Assembly (NCBI GenBank): GCA_000431075.1
Contig: HF986912.1
Span: forward strand, 1-16,206
DNA length: 16,206 nucleotides
Reading direction: 5' to 3'
DNA from: Firmicutes bacterium CAG:555
GTDB lineage: Bacteria; Bacillota; Clostridia; Oscillospirales; Oscillospiraceae
Position numbers and translations under genes: made by a program. Under the pieces are notes generated by a model. The model was given only the letters and a program-made list of their open reading frames with translations. It made no database searches and was not told the DNA's origin. Positions 1 through 7,300 of this stretch are shown piece by piece (positions within the stretch are counted from its first letter, which is position 1; each line of letters opens with the position of its first letter).

Positions 1-645
1 CTCGGCGGCGCAACCTACTCCACCGCCGATACCGTTCGTCCCGCACTTCAGCTCGTCAAGACCAAGAAGGGCGCACACCTCGTATCCTCCTGCTTTATCA
101 TGATTCGCGGCGACGAGACCCTCGCAATGGGCGACTGCGCAATCAACATTGACTATCAGGATACCGTTGACAAGGAAGGCAATGTCACCTTTACCGCAGC
201 TCAGAAGCTCGCAGAGGTCGCAATCGCAACCGCCGAGACCGCAAAGGTGTTCGGCATCGACCCGAAGGTCGCAATGCTGTCTTACTCCACCAAGGGCAGC
301 GGCAAGGGCGTAAATGTCGACCTCGTCCGCAACGCCACCGAGGAAGCAAAGAAGCTTGCTCCCGAGCTCAAGCTCGACGGTGAGATGCAGTTTGACGCTG
401 CCGTTTCTCCCGTTGTCGGCCAGCTCAAGTTCCCCGGCAGCCCCGTTGCAGGCTATGCAAATACCTTCATCTTCCCCGAGATCCAGTCCGGCAACATCGG
501 CTATAAGATCGCAGCACGCCTTGGCGGCTTCGCAGCATACGGTCCTATTCTTCAGGGCCTGAATGCTCCTATCAACGACCTGAGCCGTGGCTGCAATGCC
601 GAGGAAGTTTACCAGATGTCCATCATCACCGCAGCACTCAAGTAA
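1..645 (+). CDS. pta: Phosphate acetyltransferase, C-terminal part (5' end outside window)
   Basis: The frame is open from the first base and ends at TAA (643-645), giving 214 residues of a protein normally about 330 long; the N-terminal third is missing because the window starts inside the gene. The visible part matches the Pta/PTA_PTB fold: the stretches 'GGATYSTADTVRPALQ', 'GDCAIN', 'KVAMLSYSTKGSG', 'GQLKFPGSPVAG' and 'FPEIQSGNIGYKIAARLGG' are family hallmarks of the CoA and acetyl-phosphate binding region. The enzyme interconverts acetyl-CoA plus phosphate and acetyl-phosphate plus CoA in the cytoplasm, and with acetate kinase makes acetate and ATP in fermenters. No ackA follows directly; a terminator comes next, so any partner gene would be upstream. 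A phosphate butyryltransferase is the main alternative, but the motifs favour Pta. Confidence 0.93.
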   Translation, partial: LGGATYSTADTVRPALQLVKTKKGAHLVSSCFIMIRGDETLAMGDCAINIDYQDTVDKEGNVTFTAAQKLAEVAIATAETAKVFGIDPKVAMLSYSTKGSGKGVNVDLVRNATEEAKKLAPELKLDGEMQFDAAVSPVVGQLKFPGSPVAGYANTFIFPEIQSGNIGYKIAARLGGFAAYGPILQGLNAPINDLSRGCNAEEVYQMSIITAALK

Positions 646-673
646 TCAAGCAATAGATACTACTATGATAATG

Positions 674-705
674 AAAACAGGCAGAGCCGATGCTCTGCCT
701 GTTTT
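674..705 (+). terminator. Intrinsic terminator after pta
   Basis: A perfect 14-bp inverted repeat (674-687 with 692-705), loop CGAT, has arms starting AAAA and ending TTTT. It lies 29 bases after the pta stop and just before the tadA ribosome binding site, so tadA probably depends on readthrough or on an unseen promoter in this short gap. Confidence 0.85.
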
Positions 706-719
706 GCAAGAGGTGACTA

Positions 720-1175
720 ATGGACAGGGAAGAATATATGGAGCTTGCGCTGCAGCTTGCCCGTGAGGCGGCCAAGGCGGGCGAAGTGCCGGTCGGCTGC
801 GTGATAGCCGACGAAAACGGCAAAATTATCGGCAGCGGGCGAAATCGTCGAGAGGAAGAGCATGACGCTTCGGCTCACGCCGAGATGGAGGCAATACGCA
901 TGGCCTGCGACGCTGTCGGCGACTGGCGCCTGAGCGGCTGCACGATATTCGTCACGCTTGAGCCCTGCCCCATGTGCGCAGGCGGGATAATCAATTCAAG
1001 AATACCGACCGTCGTGTTCGGCGCAAAGGACGAAAACACAGGCTCGTGCGGCAGCGTCATTAATCTCTTTGAGGAGCGCTACGGCCACAAACCGGCCGTG
1101 TTCGGCGGCGTGAAGGCGCAGCAGTCGGCGGACTTATTAAAAAGTTTCTTTAACGAAAAACGGACTTCTCATTGA
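720..1175 (+). CDS. tadA: tRNA-specific adenosine deaminase
   Basis: 151 residues, the usual TadA length. The protein deaminates A34 of the tRNA-Arg(ACG) anticodon to inosine, allowing wobble decoding of CGN codons. The zinc-dependent cytidine deaminase-like fold is clear: H53-A-E55 (zinc ligand and proton-shuttling Glu) and P82-C83-P-M-C86 (two zinc cysteines). The N-terminal 'A-x-x-A-x-x-x-G-E-V-P-V-G' and 'N-R-R-E-E' match TadA better than guanine or cytosine deaminases. The ATG at 720 follows an AGAGGTG ribosome binding site at about 709-715. The TGA stop lies inside the loop of the shared downstream terminator hairpin. Convergent with the reverse-strand phosphoribosyltransferase. Confidence 0.93.
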   Translation: MDREEYMELALQLAREAAKAGEVPVGCVIADENGKIIGSGRNRREEEHDASAHAEMEAIRMACDAVGDWRLSGCTIFVTLEPCPMCAGGIINSRIPTVVFGAKDENTGSCGSVINLFEERYGHKPAVFGGVKAQQSADLLKSFFNEKRTSH

Positions 1176-1188
1176 GAAGTCCGTTTTT
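1156..1188. terminator. Bidirectional terminator between tadA and the phosphoribosyltransferase gene
   Basis: A perfect 15-bp hairpin (1156-1170 with 1174-1188) and 3-base loop, with A5 at one end and T5 at the other, works in both directions. It contains the last tadA codons and stop codon (1173-1175), and lies 16 bases beyond the stop of the reverse-strand gene. Confidence 0.88.
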
Positions 1189-1203
1189 GTTTGGCGTTAA
1201 AAA

Positions 1204-1761
1204 TTATTTTTCTTTGATAGTGCCGTCGGGATTGAACACGGGCAGGGGAGCGAGGGTGATGATATCGTCTCTGTCAGCGGCGTCGCCCTCTGCAAGGACT
1301 GCCATTCTGCCGACGATGATGCCGCCGGCTGCGGTGACGAGCTTTTCCATAGCACGCAGGCTCTCACCGGTGGAAATGACATCGTCAACGATGAGCATAC
1401 GCTTGCCCTTTATGAGCTCTGCGTCTGCGGTGTCAATGATAAGTCTCTGAACGCTCATGGTGGTGATGGACTTGACGGAGACCTCAAAAACGCCGGTCAT
1501 GTAGGCCTTGGGGACCTTCCTTGCGAGGAAGTACTTCTCGGCGCCGCTCTGACGAGCCATCTCGTAAAGCAGGGGAATGGCCTTTGCCTCGGGAGCGATT
1601 ATGTAGTCATACTCGGGTGCACGCTTTAACAGCTCAGCCGCACAGTGTACGGTCAGTTCTACATCGCCGAACATGACAAAGGCTCCAATGTACAGGTCGT
1701 CGGTGACCTTGCACAGGGGAAGCTCACGCTTTAAGCCGGCAATGTCCATTTCGTAAGTCAT
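1204..1761 (-). CDS. Phosphoribosyltransferase, adenine/orotate PRTase-like
   Basis: 185 residues, type I phosphoribosyltransferase fold. The PRPP-binding motif 'MLIVDDVISTGESL' (122-135) is intact, with the two acidic residues D126-D127 and the T-G-E turn. 'IIAPEAKAIPL' (54-64) and a basic flexible-loop segment 'RKVPKAY' (81-87) match the purine/orotate group. Such proteins are often named adenine phosphoribosyltransferase (salvage of adenine to AMP), but the base specificity cannot be read here and a regulatory PRTase role is possible. The ATG at 1761 was chosen because GGAG lies about 8 bases upstream; the open frame runs further to 1953 but that extension is AT-rich leader without family resemblance. 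A single-gene unit with its own promoter. Confidence 0.85.
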   Translation of the reverse strand: MTYEMDIAGLKRELPLCKVTDDLYIGAFVMFGDVELTVHCAAELLKRAPEYDYIIAPEAKAIPLLYEMARQSGAEKYFLARKVPKAYMTGVFEVSVKSITTMSVQRLIIDTADAELIKGKRMLIVDDVISTGESLRAMEKLVTAAGGIIVGRMAVLAEGDAADRDDIITLAPLPVFNPDGTIKEK

Positions 1762-1834
1762 TATATATCTCCATTCTGCTGCATGGCAGCCTGCCGTGAT
1801 TAGCGGACACGGCGACCGTAGTAAAAACATTATT

Positions 1835-1862
1835 ATTTTACAATATAAATTTAAAAAATCAA
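1835..1862 (-). promoter_or_regulatory. Candidate sigma-A promoter of the phosphoribosyltransferase gene
   Basis: Reading the reverse strand, TTGATT (1862-1857), a 16-bp spacer and TAAAAT (1840-1835) match 4/6 and 5/6 consensus bases. The predicted start near 1828 leaves a leader of about 65 bases. An overlapping TTGCCG/TATATT pair is a weaker alternative. Confidence 0.45.
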
Positions 1863-2251
1863 GTGCGGCAAGAAATAATTCACAAAAATTATTAATACAG
1901 AGCAGTATGAGCGTGCAAAGAAACTTAACACGCATGTGAATTTTCGTTAACATTTAGGCCAAAAAATTCGACAATTAATTAGCAATAATAAAACGGTTTA
2001 AATCACGACAACGTCATAATTAGCCATAATACCCATATGAAAAGCGTTAATATTGTCAAAAGTGCATAAAACTTTATTGAAGTAAAGTGAAAGTTAATAT
2101 TTAAACAGCTCAAAAGTATTGAAAAAAGTGTGAATATAGTGTAAAGTCTGTTTATAAATTTGGTGGCTTGTTGATTCGAAATTAACATGCACCGGGTTGC
2201 TTCCGTGGCATCACGGGTAAAGGTATTTAAATCACAAAAGGAGAGAAAGTA
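1863..2251. other. AT-rich intergenic spacer upstream of the NSS transporter
   Basis: No supported gene. The spacer is markedly more AT-rich than the flanking genes. A weak forward promoter candidate is TTGAAA (2119-2124), 17 bp, TAAAGT (2142-2147). A GC-rich patch at about 2187-2218, 34 bases before the transporter start, can form an imperfect stem (ATGC 2187-2190 with GCAT 2208-2211, plus CGG/CCG inside), a possible operator or leader structure. No known riboswitch consensus was recognised. Confidence 0.4.
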
Positions 2252-3694
2252 ATGGAAAAAACAAATCGTGAGGGATTTGCTTCCAATTTTGGCTTCATCA
2301 TGGCTGCTGTCGGTTCCGCAGTCGGTCTGGGCAACATTTGGGGCTTCCCGTACAAAATGGGTCAGAACGGTGGCTTCGCATTCCTCGTTATGTACCTGCT
2401 TCTGGCTGTCTTCGTTGGTCTTGCTGTCATGGTCGGCGAGCTCGTCATCGGTCGTAAGACCGGCCTGAGCCCCATCGCAGCATACCGCAAGCTCAGCAAA
2501 AAGTTCACCTTCCTCGGCTACATGGCGCTTGCCTGCCCGTTCCTGATCCTCTGCTTCTATATGGTTCTCGGCGGCATGGTCATGCGTTACGCAGGCGGCT
2601 ACCTGCTTGCTATGTTCGGCGTTGACACCTGGGGTGTTGCCGACATTTCCACCTACTTCGGCATCTTTACTACCAACGGCACCTCGATGGTCATTTGGAC
2701 CCTCATCTTCATCGCAATCAATGCAGTCATCGTTGCGGCAGGCATCGGCGGCGGTATCGAGAAGTTCTGCAACATCGGTATGCCCTGCCTGTTCGTTATC
2801 CTCCTCATTGTTATCGTTTATGTCGCTGTTCAGCCCGGCGCAATGGGCGGCTATCAGTTCATGTTCGGCGTGAACTTCGAGCCTCTGCAGAAGGACTTCG
2901 TAGGCGTACTCAAGACTGCGGCAGGTCAGATGTTCTTCTCGCTGTCGCTCGGCATGGGCGCTATGATCACCTACGGCTCTTACCTGAACAAGAAGGAAAA
3001 GATCCAGAAGAACGCAGTCATCATCGTCGTCATGGATACCCTCGTTGCAATCATGGCCGGCATGATCGTTATGCCTGCATGCTACGCATTCCTCGATGGC
3101 AACACCAAAGGCGGCCCCGGCCTGCTGTTCCAGTCCATGCAGATGGTATTCCACAACATGGGCGGCTTCATCGGCGACCTCATGGGCTTCCTGTTCTACT
3201 TCCTCGTTTTCATCGCAGCAATTTCTTCCTCCATGTCCCTGCTCGAGGCTCTGACCTCCTCCCGTGTTGACCGCAATGTTGAGGCAGGCAAGGCTCCCGG
3301 CCGCCGCAAGATCGTTATCGTCTTTGCTATCCTCGTTGCCATCTTTGCTCTGCCCAATGCACTTGACGGTATCGGTGCCGGTGTTGCAGGCAATGCAACG
3401 CTCCCCACTCCTGCAGAGCTGCTCGGCATGACCGGCGACTCGGTCAAGATGTGGAACGACTGCTGGCTTGACTTCTATGACATGATCTCAGAAGGCTTGC
3501 TGATGCCTATCGGCGCAATGATCATGTCGTTTGCAATAGGCTGGATCTGGAAGATGGACTTCGTCGTCGAAGAGTGCGAAGCCTCCGGACATAAGTTCTG
3601 GGGCAAGGCCTTCTTCAACATCTGCTATAAGTTCATCACCCCGATCGGTATGCTCGTCGTTCTCTACGGCCAGATCACCTCTTACTTCTTCTAA
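2252..3694 (+). CDS. Neurotransmitter:sodium symporter (SNF/NSS) family transporter
   Basis: 480 residues, about the size of bacterial LeuT/MhsT-type transporters. It is predicted to carry an amino acid or related solute into the cell with Na+. The TM1 signature 'GSAVGLGNIWGFPYKMGQNGG' style segment runs from about G21 to G41, and N28, G21 and V24 line up with LeuT sodium-site residues. The TM8 segment 'AAISSSMSLLE' supplies the A-x-x-S-S element of the second sodium site. About 11-12 hydrophobic segments are visible along the protein. ATG at 2252 follows a good AAAGGAGAG site. It is transcribed alone with its own terminator. The substrate cannot be told from sequence; tryptophan, tyrosine or branched-chain amino acids are typical of the family. 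Confidence 0.92.
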   Translation: MEKTNREGFASNFGFIMAAVGSAVGLGNIWGFPYKMGQNGGFAFLVMYLLLAVFVGLAVMVGELVIGRKTGLSPIAAYRKLSKKFTFLGYMALACPFLILCFYMVLGGMVMRYAGGYLLAMFGVDTWGVADISTYFGIFTTNGTSMVIWTLIFIAINAVIVAAGIGGGIEKFCNIGMPCLFVILLIVIVYVAVQPGAMGGYQFMFGVNFEPLQKDFVGVLKTAAGQMFFSLSLGMGAMITYGSYLNKKEKIQKNAVIIVVMDTLVAIMAGMIVMPACYAFLDGNTKGGPGLLFQSMQMVFHNMGGFIGDLMGFLFYFLVFIAAISSSMSLLEALTSSRVDRNVEAGKAPGRRKIVIVFAILVAIFALPNALDGIGAGVAGNATLPTPAELLGMTGDSVKMWNDCWLDFYDMISEGLLMPIGAMIMSFAIGWIWKMDFVVEECEASGHKFWGKAFFNICYKFITPIGMLVVLYGQITSYFF

Positions 3695-3704
3695 TAGCAA
3701 CTTC

Positions 3705-3733
3705 AAAGCAGCGGCATGAGCCGCTGCTTTTTT
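3705..3733 (+). terminator. Intrinsic terminator after the NSS transporter gene
   Basis: A perfect 11-bp hairpin (3705-3715 with 3720-3730), loop ATGA, ends in a run of six T. It starts 11 bases after the stop codon. Confidence 0.9.
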
Positions 3734-3741
3734 CATCGTGT

Positions 3742-3951
3742 CAAAAAAGCCCTGTGACTTTTTTGCACGCTGAAAAAACGCCACATTTTTTGTGAAGCGC
3801 AGCTTCGCAAAAAATCTCGCTACGCTCGTCAAAAAGCCTCAACAGGCATTTTTGATAGCTATAATCCAATTTGAGGTGGGACCTTTCTCGCTGCGGCTCG
3901 GTCACGGTGCGGCTCTGACATGCCCCCGGCATGTCATTCACTACCGCACCG
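3742..3951. repeat. Cluster of four strong palindromes in a gene-free spacer
   Basis: Four hairpins follow one another: CAAAAAAG/CTTTTTTG (3742-3749 with 3758-3765); a 13-bp stem with one G-U pair and a 3-base loop (3786-3798 with 3802-3814); TCAAAAAGCCT with AGGC-A-TTTTTGA (3829-3839 with 3844-3855); and a nested structure with outer arms 3905-3912 and 3944-3951 around a perfect 9-bp stem TGACATGCC/GGCATGTCA (3916-3924 with 3928-3936). This density of palindromes resembles dispersed intergenic repeat elements (REP or MITE-like). Copy number cannot be judged from one window. The open frames crossing it (for example 3792-4154) carry no recognisable protein. Confidence 0.55.
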
Positions 3952-4022
3952 ACACTTCGTTACCCCCTCACACCCCCTGCTGCGTATTAGATTTTACTGG
4001 TTGTGCCTATATTTCATGGTTC

Positions 4023-4077
4023 TTTGACAGTCTGTCAAATATAAGCCCCAAGAGTATTGCACTCTTGGGGCTTATAT
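4023..4077. repeat. Two adjacent perfect hairpins in the same spacer
   Basis: TTTGACA/TGTCAAA (4023-4029 with 4033-4039) is followed by a perfect 17-bp stem (4039-4055 with 4061-4077) around loop ATTGC. There is no clear T-run on either side, so it is not a standard terminator. It could be a repeat element, an RNA end or a protein-binding dyad. Confidence 0.5.
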
Positions 4078-4315
4078 CGTTCTATAGCGGCTTTGTTATG
4101 CAGGAGGGAAGAGCATTACCCCGACAAAAGTACGCTCCTGCGGCGTTTACATAGCCTTAAATGGCGGTTTGTCAAGGCAGTTTCTTGCTTTTCACCGTAT
4201 TTTGCCTGCACTCGGGTTACATCACTGCGTTACCATATAAGTCGTTGCTTTGTGCATCAGCACGCTTCGAGCAGTCATTTTGCACTGTGCTATATATTCA
4301 CCCTACAGCCAATAG
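4078..4315. other. Intergenic spacer, nothing recognised
   Basis: About 240 bases between the palindrome cluster and the terminator of the large reverse-strand gene. No convincing coding frame, tRNA or promoter was seen. Confidence 0.5.
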
Positions 4316-4343
4316 AAAACCCCGCCCTTTGGTAAGGGCGGGG
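4316..4343 (-). terminator. Intrinsic terminator of the large PHP-domain surface protein gene
   Basis: On the reverse strand, a perfect 10-bp GC-rich stem (CCCCGCCCTT 4320-4329 with 4334-4343) is followed at once by TTTT (4319-4316). It begins 28 bases past the stop codon of the 4371-10628 gene. A TTTT (4349-4352) on the other side may give weak forward termination. Confidence 0.85.
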
Positions 4344-4370
4344 TCGGGTTTTACTTAGATGGGACCTTGA

Positions 4371-7300
4371 TTACTGCTCACGCTTTTTATGGTAGAGCAC
4401 TGTGCCGCCGACTGCCATCGAGATGACCAGTACGCCGATCCACATTACGATGTGGCTGTCATCGCCGGTCTTGGGCTTGTCGTTATTCGACTTTCCGCCA
4501 TCCGGCTTATCCGGCGTATCGGGAGTGTCCGGAGTGGGCTTATCCGGCGTGTCCGGAGTGGGCTTATCGGGGGTCTGGACTGCACCGCAGTTTGCGCACA
4601 CGCCGTTTACATAGTCATGACCCGTTGCGGGGATGACCTGCGTCTCGCTGTAGCCGCAATCACAGGTGCGGGTCTGCTCGCCGGGCTCGGTGCAGGTGGC
4701 TTTCTTAGTCACGGTCCATTCGCCGAACGAGTGGGTGTGCTCGACCTTGTCGCCGCACACTACATCGGCACGGTCACGGATACGGATGCGGGGCGCAACT
4801 GCTGTGCCGTCGGACAGAGTGAAGGTGTTGTCGTAGGAGGCAAGGCCGGTGGCGGTGATCTCACGGCCGACTTCGGCGTTCACGACATCCTTTGCGGTGG
4901 TGATGTAGCCGTCAATGAACACACGGCTCTCATCGCCGTTTGCGTCCTTGACCATGATGGTCTGGACAAGACCGTTTGCCATTTCAACACGGGTGATAAC
5001 GCCCTTGACGGTCACGAGCGAGCCGAGCACGCTGCCGTCGTTTATCTGCTTGGAGGTCACAACGGTGGGCTGGACTGGCGTTTCCTCGCCGATCTTCTCG
5101 ATGCTGCTGACTGCCAGCTGGCGCTCGCCCTGATAGGAGCTCGTTGTGCCGCTGATGCGGACCTTGTCGCCGATCTTGAAGTTGCCGGCAACGGGGAAGC
5201 AGTTGATGCCTGCGGTGCCGTCCTGGACATAGATGCAGTCGAAGAATGCGGTGTCCTTATCGTAGCCGGAGGCGTTGGAGGTCACGATGCCCTCAATGGT
5301 GTACTTGACATTCTCGTCCTTTTCGGCCTGAACATCGGCGATGGGCGTGATGGTCACGGGATTGAGCATGCCAAGCAGGTTCTGGCAGATGCGGTAGTTG
5401 GAGTAGTTCTTCTCCGCACCGTTATCGACCTGAGCCTGAACCTCGAAGTTGGACATGAACGCAGCGCCCGAGACAACGATGAGGCCCTTGCCGTCAAGCT
5501 GTTCTGTCGCCATCACCATCAGGCGGCTGTCGTTATCCTTGAATGCGTACTTGGGAGTGCCGGCACCGCCGAGACCGTCGCCATCGACATCGATCGAGTA
5601 GGTCGTAGCGTGACCGTAAACGACGGGGGAAACGGTGGAGGGAAGAGTGCTTGTTGCGTTGCCGCTTGCGTCTACGGCGTAGATCGATGCGCCGCCGTAG
5701 TGGCTGAAGCGCTCGGTGTAGAGCTTGTCGTACGGGTGGTCGGCATCATAGATGACACCGCCGGTCAGCGGATTATCGTTATTATAATCGCTGAAGTACA
5801 GTCTCCACTTATCAACGCCGTCGGCTGCGCTGCGAACATCATCGTAGGTCGCATCGTCGCTGATGCGCAGGCTTGAGCCGAGGGCTGCGAGCACCTCGTT
5901 CTGCGTCTCCGCCATGTGCTTGATTGCGGGGTTGTTCTTGATAACATCGTAGTTTTCGTAGTTATCCGACCAGCCTGCAAGTATCACAGTGCCGCCGTTT
6001 GCGTTGAACGCCTTGATAGCCGCAAGCTCATCTGCGGAGTAAACCCTCGGATCTGCCTGTGCCGCTTCGAGACGGCGCGAGGGAGCAGTGAGGATAATTG
6101 CCTTGTATTTGCTGTTTCCGCAGGCAGCAATGAGGTCAGCGGAGGTGCCCAGCGTAACGGTACGCACGCTGTACTGCGCTGCGAGGTTGCCGAAGTTGCC
6201 CATGGAGTCTTTGTAGTTGCCTGCGACATACTCGTTGTAGTGGGAGGCATCGATGCCGATGTACACGAGCTTGTCTGCGTCCTGAACATCGAGCTCAAGG
6301 GTCTTGGTGAAGGTGTATTCGTTGCCGCCCTGCTCGACGACTGCGGTCACGGTCACGGTGGTGACACGGGCCTTGTCGGGAGTCCACTTGAACGGTATCT
6401 CAAGCGTGCTGCCGGCTGCAACGGTGTAGCCGGTCTGGTCAACGCCGATGCTCACACCGCCGATGGTGTAGGACAGTGCCTTGACCGTTGCGTCGGTGGT
6501 CTCGCTGTTGAACATGGTGGTCGTCAGGGTAAGCTCCTCGCCCGTTACGGGGGTGGAGGTGCCGCACACGAAGCTGGACACGCCGAGCTTGAGCATTTCG
6601 CCGACCCAAACGGGAGCGGTGACTGCAAGGTCGCCGTCGGCCTCGGTTACACGCACGAAGTAGTAGCTGTAGCTGGGAGCAAGCTGAGCGGTCAGCAGTC
6701 CTGCTGTGAGCTCGGCCGGATCGTCCCAAGTGTAGACGACCTTGCCGGAGTTTGCAACGATCTCAACCTTGCTGATGGAGTCGGTCTTGTCGGGATCGGC
6801 CACGGAGACCTCGATATCGAGCGCCTCGGGGACGGTGGAGAGGGTAGAGCCCATCATGCTGCCGTTGACGGTGTAGCCAAGCTCAAGGTTCTTGTCCTCG
6901 GTCGAGTACATGCGTCTTTCGCGGATGGCCTCGTAGATGCCATCTTCGCTGAAGTTATCGGTGATGATAACATCACGGGCGTCGTTTGCGTTGCCCCACT
7001 TGCCCTTGTGGTTATCCTGGTTGTTGGTCGGAGCGACATGCCAGCCCTTATCAAGAGCCATGATGTAGTACTCGTAGCTGGGATAGTAGCCGCCTGCGCC
7101 TATCTGACCTTCGCCGTTGCCGACCTCGACCATGTAGATGCGGGAGTCGATGACGCCGTCCCAGTAGGCAAAGTCAGAGAAGGTGCCGAAGGTGGTGCCG
7201 GGGTGGTTGAACTGGCTTATGGAGTCGATACCCTCGGACTGGCTGAGCAATGCATAGTATGCCTTCATGCCTGCGTCGGAGGTCTTGTTGTTGAGCGTCT

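Noticed and set aside
1762..1953. N-terminal extension of the phosphoribosyltransferase to 1953
   Set aside because: AT-rich leader that contains the candidate promoter; the ATG at 1761 has a proper GGAG site and matches the family length.
2003..3154. 383-codon reverse frame overlapping the NSS transporter
   Set aside because: The forward frame is an unmistakable NSS transporter; the reverse product is His/Asp/Glu-rich without any recognisable motif.
3742..4077. CRISPR array
   Set aside because: The palindromes differ in sequence and length and are not regularly spaced direct repeats; no cas genes are present.
3792..4358. Several forward frames in the spacer before the giant gene (3792-4154, 4057-4335, 4161-4358)
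   Set aside because: They run through palindromes and a terminator, lack ribosome sites and resemble no protein.
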